Shown here piece after piece: positions 1 through 6,830 of a DNA stretch of 7,015 nt. Position numbers and translations under genes: made by a program. This DNA is from Bifidobacterium breve. GTDB lineage: Bacteria > Actinomycetota > Acidimicrobiia > Acidimicrobiales > Ilumatobacteraceae. A model generated the notes under the pieces. That model made no database searches, had not been told where the DNA came from, and saw only the letters and a program-made list of their open reading frames with translations. Within the stretch, counting starts at the first letter, position 1; every line of letters starts with the position of its first letter. The stretch lies in the NCBI GenBank assembly GCA_943325435.2, contig CALPPK020000059.1, forward strand, positions 1 to 7,015, in the 5' to 3' direction.

Positions 1-46
1 TACGTATGAATTTCCGAACAGCCCCGCCTCATGCACACATAGTGGT

Positions 47-352
47 ATGAGATTTCCACATATCAGTGATAACAACCCGTTCAAAGTTTTGAGCCCTGGT
101 GTTGAGAGTGATGTCTTGTGCATTTTGGGGCGCAGCCCAAGGGAGCACTCGGCTTCCAACATTGCCGATCTCACCGAGCGTTCTCGTAGTCAGGTTCATA
201 TGGTGCTTCAGCGATTAGTACAGACCGAACTAGTGCTGAGGTGTGTGCTGGAAAACTGGAGTGGTTACACGCTGAATCCGCAGCACCCATTAACTGAACA
301 TGTGAAGGCGATTGCGCAATTACGGATTACCAAGAGCACTGAAGGCGCTTGA
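47..352 (+). CDS. Small winged-helix DNA-binding protein, resembling the N-terminal part of HTH-nucleotidyltransferase proteins
   Basis: A 101-residue protein with a winged-helix fold: helix 1 about residues 18-29, helix 2 about 36-44 (ASNIADLTE), a recognition helix about 46-60 (RSQVHMVLQRLV), a wing about 62-76, then a TLNPQHPL stretch. An LSPGVESDVL opening plus the wing followed by N-x-x-HPL is, from memory, typical of actinobacterial proteins in which this domain precedes a minimal nucleotidyltransferase. Here the frame stops shortly after, at KSTEGA, so that domain is absent. The gene may be a stand-alone regulator, a truncated gene, or the result of a wrong join. ATG at 47 is the only usable in-frame start in the window, but it has no clear Shine-Dalgarno, and the frame stays open to base 1, so the gene could begin outside. 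Its last 26 bases overlap the convergent P450 gene. Fold likely; function unknown. Confidence 0.6.
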   Translation: MRFPHISDNNPFKVLSPGVESDVLCILGRSPREHSASNIADLTERSRSQVHMVLQRLVQTELVLRCVLENWSGYTLNPQHPLTEHVKAIAQLRITKSTEGA

Positions 353-1580
353 TGCCGTTGATGAACGAACTCTGCAGGTAAGCAGGTTCGCCCTCTGCGC
401 GCAATGTAGGCATGCGACGTGCGATTTCACCAAACATTACGGACACTTCACGACGAGCGAGGTTTGCTCCGAGACAGAAGTGAGGGCCACCGGCGCCAAA
501 GCCAATTTGTGCAGGTGCAATTTCACGTGTGACATTGAATTGATGTGGGTTGGCAAAGATGCGCTCGTCACGGTTTCCAGACGAATAGAACATCACTACT
601 TTTTCGCCTTCAAGGATCTTCTGACCGTTGATCTCGGTGTCTTGTAGCGCAGTACGACGGAAGTGAATCACTGGAGTAGCCATACGAACGATTTCTTCAA
701 CGGCTGTGCGGTTGTGTGTGTCAAAGTCATCGAACCAGATCTTCTTCTGATCTGGATTATCGGTGAGCAATTTCATGCCGTGACTGATTGCGTTACGTGT
801 TGTCTCGTTTCCTGCAACAACTAACAAGATAAAGAATGAGCCGAACTCTTGAGCGGTGAGTCGTTCGCCATCAACTTCGGCGGCCATCATGACGCTCGTG
901 ATGTCGTCGCGAGGGTTTGCCTTGCGATCTTCACCAAGTGCTTGTGCATAGGCAAAGATTTCCATGCCTACAGTGATGAGGTCTTCGTATGAAGTCACGA
1001 ACTCTGGGTCACCAACGCCGAGGATGGTGTTGGTCCAACGGAAAATATCTGCATGGTCTGACTCTGGGACGCCCATCATGTCGCAAATGATTTGCAATGG
1101 CATTGGAGCCGCTACCTGCTCAACGAAGTCACACGTACGCTCGGAAAATTCCGCCAGTAAACGGTCAACAACTTTTCCAGCACGGATCTTGACGAGGTCT
1201 TCCACGCGACCAATTTCACGCGGTCCAAAACCTTTAGCCACAATGCTGCGTAGGCGGAAATGTTTTGGGTCGTCCATGTTGATCATGGATCCGAAGAACT
1301 CGTTCAGTTCAACGGGCAGGTCTCCGATGTTTGAACCTTGACCACTGCAGAAAAGCGAAGCGTTACGGCTTACATGCCAAATGTCGTCGTGACGGGTGAG
1401 TGCGCGGTACCCACGGCCAGGAGGGAACGGGGAATCTTCCATGACATATTCATCAAAGAATTGAAATGGCGATTCGTCGCGAAGCGTCTTAAAGGCACCT
1501 TCACGCCAGTCGCGGGGTTTGGCCCAGAACTCTTGTGAAGAAAGGTCGATATCGGCAAGGGAGACAGCTGGGAAATCCAT
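327..1580 (-). CDS. Cytochrome P450, CYP124-like (methyl-branched lipid omega-hydroxylase family)
   Basis: A 417-residue soluble bacterial P450, close to the roughly 428 residues of mycobacterial CYP124. Visible motifs are the I-helix oxygen-activation motif AGNETT (256-261), the K-helix ExxR (E296-R299) and the haem loop FGAGGPHFCLG with thiolate ligand C369. Several stretches closely recall CYP124: PLQIICDMMG (161-170), the RWTN-ILG-GDP segment (181-192), SFFILLVVAGNETTRNA (248-264), and a C-terminal FI-GIK segment. CYP125 is a more distant relative: its haem loop is GTGAHYCIG and it lacks the N-terminal ADI-L match. CYP124 hydroxylates terminal methyls of branched lipids such as phytanic acid and isoprenoids, and also cholesterol side chains; that substrate is inference here. 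Electrons would come from a ferredoxin/reductase pair, not seen here. It is divergent from fadA, suggesting a joint role in lipid breakdown. AAGG lies about 10 bases before the ATG, a weak ribosome site. The 3' end overlaps the winged-helix gene. Confidence 0.93.
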   Translation of the reverse strand: MDFPAVSLADIDLSSQEFWAKPRDWREGAFKTLRDESPFQFFDEYVMEDSPFPPGRGYRALTRHDDIWHVSRNASLFCSGQGSNIGDLPVELNEFFGSMINMDDPKHFRLRSIVAKGFGPREIGRVEDLVKIRAGKVVDRLLAEFSERTCDFVEQVAAPMPLQIICDMMGVPESDHADIFRWTNTILGVGDPEFVTSYEDLITVGMEIFAYAQALGEDRKANPRDDITSVMMAAEVDGERLTAQEFGSFFILLVVAGNETTRNAISHGMKLLTDNPDQKKIWFDDFDTHNRTAVEEIVRMATPVIHFRRTALQDTEINGQKILEGEKVVMFYSSGNRDERIFANPHQFNVTREIAPAQIGFGAGGPHFCLGANLARREVSVMFGEIARRMPTLRAEGEPAYLQSSFINGIKRLQCSW

Positions 1581-1699
1581 AAATCCCGACCTTAATAGGC
1601 GGAAATAGCCTGTGCTCAGTTCGAGGACTGATTTTGGTGGCAGTTTGACTACTCTCGGAGGGTCGGTTCGCTACGCGAACCACAAACAAGGGAGACCCC
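1581..1699. promoter_or_regulatory. Divergent P450/fadA intergenic region with 17-bp palindrome
   Basis: These 119 bp must carry the promoters of both divergent genes. A perfect inverted repeat, GGTTCGC-TAC-GCGAACC, spans 1665-1681 with its centre 27 bases before the fadA ATG, which suits either a dimeric (for example TetR-type) operator or an RNA hairpin just before the ribosome site. It does not match the KstR consensus of mycobacterial sterol genes as I remember it. A TTGACT at 1645-1650 resembles a -35 box for fadA, but no good -10 follows at the right spacing. Toward the P450, TATTAA (complement of 1592-1597) could be a -10 with a very short leader, without a good -35. The fadA ribosome site AAGGGAG (1688-1694) is strong. 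The palindrome is seen directly; its role is inferred. Confidence 0.5.
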
Positions 1700-2902
1700 A
1701 TGCCTGAAGCAGTTATTGTCGCCACAGCCCGCAGCCCAATTGGCCGCGCCAACAAGGGTTCGCTCAAGGACATGCGTCCTGATGATCTTGCAGCCCAAAT
1801 TGTGCGTGCACTGATGGCCAAGGTTCCTCAAGTGAAGGGTTCCGAAGTGGAAGACCTCATTATGGGAATTGGTCAGCCTGCAGGTGAAGGTGGATTCAAC
1901 ATCGGTCGTATGGTCGCAATTCTTGCTGGCCTTGATGATGTTCCAGGAGTAACTGTTAACCGTTACTGCTCATCTTCATTGCAGACAATTCGTATGGCTG
2001 CTCATGCCATTCGCGCCGGAGAGGGCGATTGTTTCATCGCTGCTGGTGTTGAAACAGTGAGCCGTTACGCATCAGGTGCAAGCGACTCAGCTCCAAACGC
2101 AATCTTCAAAGACTCTTCAGTGCGCACACGTGCGCGCGCAGAGGGTGGAGCAGCAGTATGGACACCGCCAACTGGTTTGCCAGACGCTTACATCGCAATG
2201 GGTCAGACAGCAGAGAATGTTGTTCAGATCGAAGGCGTGAGCCGCGAAGATATGGATCACTTCGGTGTTCGTTCACATAACTTGGCTGTTGCTCACCAAG
2301 AAAATGGTTTCTTCGAGCGCGAGATCACACCGATCACGCTTCCAGACGGCACTGTTGTTTCAAAAGATGATGGTCCTCGTGCAGGAACAACGTATGAAGC
2401 AACTTCACAGTTGAAGCCAGTGTTCCGCCCAGACGGTTCAGTCACAGCAGGAAACGCTTGCCCACTCAACGATGGTGCTGCTGCAGTACTTGTCATGAGC
2501 GATACACGCGCAAAGCAATTGGGCCTTACCCCACTTGCTCGCATCGTGTCATCAGGTGTTTCTGGCTTGAATCCAGAAATCATGGGCCTTGGTCCAATCG
2601 AAGCATGCCGTCAAGCTCTCAAGCGCGCAGGCATGACAATCGATCAAATCGACCTTGTTGAAATCAACGAAGCATTTGCTGCACAGGTTCTTCCTTCAGC
2701 AAAGCACCTCGGAATTCCAATGGACAAGCTCAACATCCACGGTGGTGGAATTGCTCTTGGTCACCCATTCGGTATGACCGGTGCACGCATCATGACAACC
2801 CTCATCAATGGTCTTCAATGGGAAGACAAGACCTACGGCATGGAGTCCATGTGCGTCGGTGGTGGCCAGGGTATGGCAATGATCGTTGAGCGCCTTAGCT
2901 AA
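1700..2902 (+). CDS. fadA: Acetyl-CoA acyltransferase (3-ketoacyl-CoA thiolase), FadA type
   Basis: A 400-residue thiolase; the mycobacterial FadA (Rv0859) it resembles almost throughout is about 403. It performs the last step of beta-oxidation, splitting 3-ketoacyl-CoA with CoA into acetyl-CoA and a shortened acyl-CoA. The nucleophile is C90 in NRYCSSSLQ. Other active-site elements are NEAFA (323-327), H355 in GHPFGMTG, and the proton-shuttling C385 in CVGGGQG. AGNACPLNDGAAA (250-262) is a family signature. The start is well supported: AAGGGAG sits five bases before ATG. In mycobacteria fadA is followed by fadB, the hydratase/dehydrogenase partner; here the next gene is convergent, so any FadB must be encoded elsewhere. 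The divergent P450 suggests the pair serve one lipid-degradation pathway. The last codon and stop lie in a 15-bp tandem duplication. Biosynthetic acetoacetyl-CoA thiolase is a less likely alternative. Confidence 0.93.
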   Translation: MPEAVIVATARSPIGRANKGSLKDMRPDDLAAQIVRALMAKVPQVKGSEVEDLIMGIGQPAGEGGFNIGRMVAILAGLDDVPGVTVNRYCSSSLQTIRMAAHAIRAGEGDCFIAAGVETVSRYASGASDSAPNAIFKDSSVRTRARAEGGAAVWTPPTGLPDAYIAMGQTAENVVQIEGVSREDMDHFGVRSHNLAVAHQENGFFEREITPITLPDGTVVSKDDGPRAGTTYEATSQLKPVFRPDGSVTAGNACPLNDGAAAVLVMSDTRAKQLGLTPLARIVSSGVSGLNPEIMGLGPIEACRQALKRAGMTIDQIDLVEINEAFAAQVLPSAKHLGIPMDKLNIHGGGIALGHPFGMTGARIMTTLINGLQWEDKTYGMESMCVGGGQGMAMIVERLS

Positions 2903-2925
2903 ATAATCAATAGCTAAATAATCAA
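2896..2925. repeat. Perfect 15-bp tandem duplication over the fadA stop codon
   Basis: The unit TAGCTAAATAATCAA occurs twice back to back (2896-2910 and 2911-2925). The first copy holds the last serine codon and the TAA stop of fadA; the second carries a duplicate of that codon and stop in the non-coding gap. The protein is unaffected. It looks like a simple replication-slippage or small tandem duplication event and slightly lengthens the short gap to the convergent transporter gene. Confidence 0.85.
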
Positions 2926-2934
2926 CAACTGAAT

Positions 2935-2950
2935 TGCGACTTAGGTCGCA
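2935..2950. terminator. Candidate bidirectional hairpin between convergent fadA and MFS genes
   Basis: TGCGAC (2935-2940) and GTCGCA (2945-2950) form a perfect six-pair stem with loop TTAG, between two genes ending 38 bp apart. The loop contains the complement of the transporter's stop codon. On the minus strand the stem is followed by a moderately T-rich stretch; on the plus strand there is no T-run. The stem is short, so this is at best a weak intrinsic terminator. Confidence 0.35.
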
Positions 2951-4128
2951 GAACGCGAGTCGGCGGTGGTTCTCAACATGAGGGCCACCGCCGTTCCACA
3001 TATAACCATCAATACAGCAGCAAATGTGAACGTTGCTTCGGGGCCATGAGAGCCATAAATGACTGGTGCAATAAGCGCCATGATGGAGCCTGCGATGAGG
3101 TCGCCGGTTCCGTTTAAACCTTGTGCTGCGCTTGCGCGACCATGCGGCGCCACTTGAGCCATCAGTGATTGTGTAGCGGGAATAGATAGTGCGCCGATTA
3201 CGCCTTCAACCAAACTGAAACTTACGAGAAGAAAAGCGCTCGGCAAGAATCCGTACAACATCACCATGGGTGCAGTTAAGAAGATGCCGACGACGGTCAT
3301 GCGTGCAGCCCCTTTTTTATCTGCGAGCCGCCCACCTTTGGCACCGAGGAGGATAAACGGAATGGTGTACAACAAGAATGTCATTCCCACCATGAAGTTG
3401 TTTCCGCCGCGATCCGTGATGTAGCGGTCCCATAACGAATCGTAGATACCGACGGGAATAAACAACGTGAGCGATGCAAGAGCCGCTGCACGAATGGGCC
3501 GGTACTTCAACAACTCAATGCTGAGTCGTTTCGAGTCGTCGGTAGTAGGAAGCGATGGCAATTCACGTGGTGCAACAATCGCAAAAGCAACAAGTGCGAA
3601 GACCGAGAAGACAAGAAATGCTCCGCGTAAACCGAACGGGGAAATGAGCAGTGCACCAATAAGTGGCCCGCCCGTAAAGCCGGCAAGTTCCACGCCACGT
3701 AAACGACCCAATCGTTCTGCCGCGCGTGTTTTGTCAATGTTGGCTGCGATGGCCTTGATGGCTGGACCACTAGTTCCTAATGCTGCTCCGGAAATGCCAC
3801 GTGCAAGAACAAACATCCACAGTGAACTTCCGAATGCAAAAAGTGTGGACCCGAGCGAAGCCAAAATCAATGCGGCGAGAACCAGTTTCTTCGGTTTACC
3901 GCGGTCTGCAAATGGCGCAACAAACAACGACACTAAGAGTGATGCGAGGAATCCTGCAGCCGCAATAAAGCCAAGACCAGCGTCCGAGAAGTCGTATTTG
4001 TCTTGCAGGTCACTCAGGGCTGGAAAGATCATGCTCACCGACATCGGCACACTGAATCCGCAAATCAGTAGGGGTCCAATGCCCATGGTGAATGTGGCGA
4101 TTTTTCCCGTCTTTTGTGTTGATGTCAT
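2941..4128 (-). CDS. Major facilitator superfamily transporter, probable drug/metabolite exporter
   Basis: A 395-residue integral membrane protein with about 12 hydrophobic segments in two halves joined by a polar loop near residues 187-212. The cytoplasmic loop after the second segment carries an MFS motif A form, APFADRGKPKK (71-81), and the second half repeats it as GGRLADKKG (265-273). This is the architecture of proton-driven exporters of the sugar/drug type; the substrate cannot be read from sequence. I chose the ATG at 4128 because a GGGAG site lies just upstream and the gene then starts two bases after the stop of the hydrolase gene. A longer version from a TTG at 4146 would add six residues and overlap that gene; it lacks a comparable ribosome site. 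It is the last gene of the aroG-hydrolase-transporter run, so likely co-transcribed and translationally coupled. Its end faces fadA. Confidence 0.88.
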   Translation of the reverse strand: MTSTQKTGKIATFTMGIGPLLICGFSVPMSVSMIFPALSDLQDKYDFSDAGLGFIAAAGFLASLLVSLFVAPFADRGKPKKLVLAALILASLGSTLFAFGSSLWMFVLARGISGAALGTSGPAIKAIAANIDKTRAAERLGRLRGVELAGFTGGPLIGALLISPFGLRGAFLVFSVFALVAFAIVAPRELPSLPTTDDSKRLSIELLKYRPIRAAALASLTLFIPVGIYDSLWDRYITDRGGNNFMVGMTFLLYTIPFILLGAKGGRLADKKGAARMTVVGIFLTAPMVMLYGFLPSAFLLVSFSLVEGVIGALSIPATQSLMAQVAPHGRASAAQGLNGTGDLIAGSIMALIAPVIYGSHGPEATFTFAAVLMVICGTAVALMLRTTADSRSAT

Positions 4129-4130
4129 TT

Positions 4131-4952
4131 TTATCTCCCGAGGCAAGAGAGAACTGCGTCATTGAATATCGGCCAATGATCCATGCCCCACTCGTCGAAT
4201 TCGCGTTCAGCAATCATGACGCATGCAACGTCTGCAACAGGGTCAACCCACATGAATGTGCCGATGCCGCCAAAGTGACCAAAGGTTGAAGACGAGTTTC
4301 GAGTTCCTGTCCAATGCGGTGTTTTGTGTCCGCGTATTTCAACGCCAAGCCCCCAGGGGCACGGATCAAAACTTCCAATGCCAGGCACAACGCCGGCAAG
4401 GTCAGGAAACGCAGGAGTGATCGCACGCATGTATGTTTCAGGTGCAATCAATGTGGGGGAGCGAAGTTCTTCTAGGAAAAGAACCATGTCGCCAACAGTT
4501 GAGTACACATCTTTTGCGCATGATCCTTCAAGTGCTGTGTTGTGCATTCCTAGTGGAGCAAACACTGCATCGTCGATGTACTCAACAAATGCAATTCCGG
4601 TTGAGTGTTCAACGTGTTCTGCCAGCATCTCAAATCCAGTATTGGAATAGATGCGCTTAGTGCCTGGCCGATTGAGCGGTTTCACTCCATCGAAGCCGTA
4701 GCCACCTGCATGAGCAAGAAGGTGCTCCACTGTGCAACCAGTTTGTCCGACAGCATCGGATAGGGAAATACTTCCTTCTTCGATGGCAATCAACACAGCC
4801 CACGCAGCAAGAGGCTTGCTAACTGATGCAATGCGTTGGCGTCGAAGTTCGTCGCCATGGAATTCGGTTCCGCCGGCGTGAATAACTGCAATTGATGATT
4901 CGGTAACGGGCCAAGCATCAGCAAGGCCAAAGGCCGCGTCTAGAACCGACAT
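4131..4952 (-). CDS. Serine hydrolase, beta-lactamase/penicillin-binding-like family (S12)
   Basis: A 273-residue protein with the three motifs of the class C beta-lactamase/DD-peptidase fold. S43-V-S-K46 supplies the acylated serine and general base, Y102-S-N104 is the second motif, and H226-F-G-G takes the place of the KTG motif, a form common in family esterases and peptidases. There is no signal peptide, and the protein starts directly into the domain, so it should be cytoplasmic. That argues against cell-wall or penicillin targets and for a small-ester, lactone or amide substrate. Length is short for true class C enzymes (about 360) but normal for compact homologues. ATG at 4952 begins one base after the aroG stop with no strong ribosome site, suggesting translational coupling. 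The MFS gene follows after two bases. Family is clear; substrate is unknown. Confidence 0.88.
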   Translation of the reverse strand: MSVLDAAFGLADAWPVTESSIAVIHAGGTEFHGDELRRQRIASVSKPLAAWAVLIAIEEGSISLSDAVGQTGCTVEHLLAHAGGYGFDGVKPLNRPGTKRIYSNTGFEMLAEHVEHSTGIAFVEYIDDAVFAPLGMHNTALEGSCAKDVYSTVGDMVLFLEELRSPTLIAPETYMRAITPAFPDLAGVVPGIGSFDPCPWGLGVEIRGHKTPHWTGTRNSSSTFGHFGGIGTFMWVDPVADVACVMIAEREFDEWGMDHWPIFNDAVLSCLGR

Positions 4953-4953
4953 G

Positions 4954-6303
4954 TCAGACTGCGTCGCGAATAAGTTCGGCTACTCGGAAGGCAAGGTCAA
5001 GTGATTGACGGGCATTCAAGCGTGGATCGCAAATTGTCTCGTACCGATCATCAAGGTCATCAGAAGTGAGATCATCTGTGCCGCCAGTGCACTCTGTGAC
5101 GTCGTCGCCGGTGAGTTCGATATGAATTCCACCTGGCCATGTGCCTTCGGCCTTGTGAGCACGAACGAAACCTGAAATCTCATCAACAATTGATTCGAAG
5201 TGGCGAGTCTTGCGGCCGTTTGGCGCAGTAAAGGTGTTGCCATGCATAGGGTCACATGCCCACACAACAGGATGCCCTGCATCGCGAACTGCATGAAGAA
5301 GTGGACGCAAAGAATCTTCTACTTTGTCTGCGCCCATTCGGCTAATGAGAGTAAGTCGACCAGGCACTTGAGCCGGGTTCAGTGCTTCACACAATTCAAG
5401 AACGAATTCAGGAGAAGTGGTGGGGCCAACTTTGCAACCAATGGGGTTGCCAACGCCACGAAGGAATTCAACATGTGCGCCATCAAGCTGACGGGTACGC
5501 TCGCCAATCCATAACATGTGCGCTGAACAGTCATACCACTGACCAGTAAGTGAATCTTGACGCGTCAATGCTTCTTCGTAGCCGAGTAACAAAGCTTCAT
5601 GGCTTGTGTAGACATCCACTTCATGCAGTGATGAGTAGTTCTCTGTATCAATGCCACAGGCACGCATGAAATCAAGTGCACGTTCAATCTCTGCTGACAG
5701 TGCAACGTAGCGCTGGCCTTCTGGGCTAGAAGCGACGAATTCTTGGGTCCATGCATTCACTCGATTGAGATCGGCGAATCCACCCTTAGTGAAAGCACGA
5801 AGAAGGTTCAGTGTGCTTGCTGACTGGTGGTATGCCTGCACCATGCGTTGAGGATCAGGGATACGAGCTTCGGCATTCGGGTGCACGTCATTAACAATGT
5901 GTCCGCGGAATGAAGGCAATTCAAGATCACCGATTTTTTCGAACGGTGAGGAACGTGGCTTAGCGAACTGTCCGGCCATACGACCGACCTTTACAACGGG
6001 AACTCCCATTGAATACGTAAGCACAACTGCCATCTGCAAGATGACGCGCAATTTCTCGCGAATGTTATTTGCAGAAAACTCATCGAAACTTTCAGCACAG
6101 TCGCCAGCTTGCAACAGGAATGCATTTCCGGCTGCAACTTGGGCAAGTGATGCCTGCAACGAACGTGCTTCGCCAGCAAACACCAGTGGTGGGAATGCAG
6201 AAATTTGCGAAAGAGCACGGTCGCGCGCAGCAGCATCAGGCCATTGCGGCTGTTGTTCGGCAACACAAGATTGCCATGAAGAAGGTGTCCAGCTACGAGC
6301 CAT
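4954..6303 (-). CDS. aroG: Class II 3-deoxy-D-arabino-heptulosonate 7-phosphate (DAHP) synthase
   Basis: This 449-residue enzyme condenses phosphoenolpyruvate with erythrose 4-phosphate to DAHP, the first step of the shikimate pathway to aromatic amino acids. The four metal ligands known from the M. tuberculosis enzyme align: C69 (AGDCAES), H354 (DPMHGNT), E396 (HIELTGD) and D426 (CDPRLN). KVGRMAGQFAKPRS (105-118) and KTRHF are further signatures. PPLVFAGEAR (38-47) and SAHMLWIGERTRQLDGAHVEFLRG-type residues (260-283) are closer, from memory, to plant-like class II enzymes than to the mycobacterial one. It also lacks the mycobacterial N-terminal extension tied to dimer contacts and inhibitor binding, so feedback control may differ. 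AGGA lies five bases before the ATG. A 62-bp gap, without a convincing promoter, separates it from the sigma gene. Part of its 5' end is duplicated in inverted orientation at 6821-7015. Confidence 0.96.
   Translation of the reverse strand: MARSWTPSSWQSCVAEQQPQWPDAAARDRALSQISAFPPLVFAGEARSLQASLAQVAAGNAFLLQAGDCAESFDEFSANNIREKLRVILQMAVVLTYSMGVPVVKVGRMAGQFAKPRSSPFEKIGDLELPSFRGHIVNDVHPNAEARIPDPQRMVQAYHQSASTLNLLRAFTKGGFADLNRVNAWTQEFVASSPEGQRYVALSAEIERALDFMRACGIDTENYSSLHEVDVYTSHEALLLGYEEALTRQDSLTGQWYDCSAHMLWIGERTRQLDGAHVEFLRGVGNPIGCKVGPTTSPEFVLELCEALNPAQVPGRLTLISRMGADKVEDSLRPLLHAVRDAGHPVVWACDPMHGNTFTAPNGRKTRHFESIVDEISGFVRAHKAEGTWPGGIHIELTGDDVTECTGGTDDLTSDDLDDRYETICDPRLNARQSLDLAFRVAELIRDAV
6052..6246 (-). 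repeat. Inverted repeat, first arm (inside aroG codons 20-84)
   Basis: This stretch of the intact aroG gene matches the reverse complement of 6821-7015 at 190 of 195 bases without gaps. Differences fall at 6058, 6067, 6070, 6133 and 6233, corresponding to 7009, 7000, 6997, 6934 and 6834 in the other arm. Four are synonymous third-position changes; the fifth (6233) would change alanine 24 to valine. The match continues to the end of the window, so its full length is unknown. The inner 574 bases hold the aroG start, the gap and the 3' part of the sigma gene. Confidence 0.97.
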
Positions 6304-6365
6304 AGTTTCCTAGCCTTGCGCTAAACGAGGGGTCAACGCAATGGGAATTAATAAGTAATTACTGA

Positions 6366-6830
6366 TCAGACTGCGAGGATGCGCTCGGCATCGTCACGCA
6401 GACCTTCAACAGCACGGCTCACAAGGCGACGAGCAGCTTCGGCTGTGACGCCCAAGTCTTCGCCGACTTCGCGGAAGCTCTTGCGCTCTCCGTCAAGAAG
6501 TCCAAAACGGGCTTCAACGGCATAACGGGCACGGTCATCGAGAGTGCCAAGAAGTTCATCGAGAAGCTCGGTGTCAACCATTGCCATGACGGCATCTTCT
6601 GGAGTTCCTTGGCCGTTAGCCATGAGGTCACCAAGAGTTGCGTCGCCGTCGTCGCCCACGGTCTTGTCAAGAGAGACAGGAGTCGTGAGGCGGTGAAGTT
6701 CAGCGTTACCGGCATCGAGGGTCTCGCCGTCGCCTGAAGCCTGGCGCAATGCTGCACGAAGGCTGGCGGAACGATCACCAGGAATACGGATGAGGCTTGC
6801 CTTTTGGTCAAGTGCGCGACCAATGGCCTG
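6366..6830 (-). CDS. RNA polymerase sigma-70 family factor, C-terminal part (5' end lost at a junction)
   Basis: The 154 genuine sigma residues run from QAIGRAL to the TGA at 6366. Numbered from that Q, QAIGRALDQKASLIRIP (1-17) is the end of region 2.4, PVSLD with VGDDGDATLGDL (51-69) is region 3.2, and 88-145 is region 4 with the helix-turn-helix at about 119-145. Between IRIP and PVSLD there are only 33 residues, where primary sigma factors have about 50 or more, so the sigma-3 domain is reduced. In region 4.2 the usual TRERIRQIE is replaced by TAEAARRLVS, and the usual DYLD-type tail is missing. It is thus a SigA-related group 2-like factor rather than the housekeeping one. The frame stays open to 6947, but the extra 39 residues are antisense aroG and not sigma protein. 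aroG follows after 62 bp on the same strand. Confidence 0.82.
   Translation of the reverse strand, partial: QAIGRALDQKASLIRIPGDRSASLRAALRQASGDGETLDAGNAELHRLTTPVSLDKTVGDDGDATLGDLMANGQGTPEDAVMAMVDTELLDELLGTLDDRARYAVEARFGLLDGERKSFREVGEDLGVTAEAARRLVSRAVEGLRDDAERILAV

Noticed and set aside
312..647. 111-codon plus-strand open frame beside the winged-helix gene
   Set aside because: Antisense to the P450 haem-binding and C-terminal region; considered as a continuation of the winged-helix protein after a frameshift, but it does not look like a nucleotidyltransferase.
3467..4165. 232-codon open frame on the plus strand
   Set aside because: It is antisense to the MFS transporter, is low-complexity rich in R, A, S and P, and has no domain resemblance; a shadow of a real gene.
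4131..4952. Antibiotic-resistance class C beta-lactamase
   Set aside because: No signal peptide, short length and an HxG motif in place of KTG point to a cytoplasmic hydrolase; the resistance role is not supported.
5897..6313. 138-codon plus-strand open frame, with part recurring at 6808-7005 on the minus strand
   Set aside because: Antisense to aroG. The recurrence is explained by the inverted repeat and is not a repeated protein domain.
6307..6336. TTGACC with TAGGAA as an aroG promoter
   Set aside because: The -10-like hexamer overlaps the ribosome site and would place the transcript start at or after the ATG.
6354..6363. Perfect 10-bp palindrome AGTAATTACT between the sigma gene and aroG
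   Set aside because: Short and AT-rich, without a second site or promoter context; chance occurrence is likely, so it is not listed as an operator.
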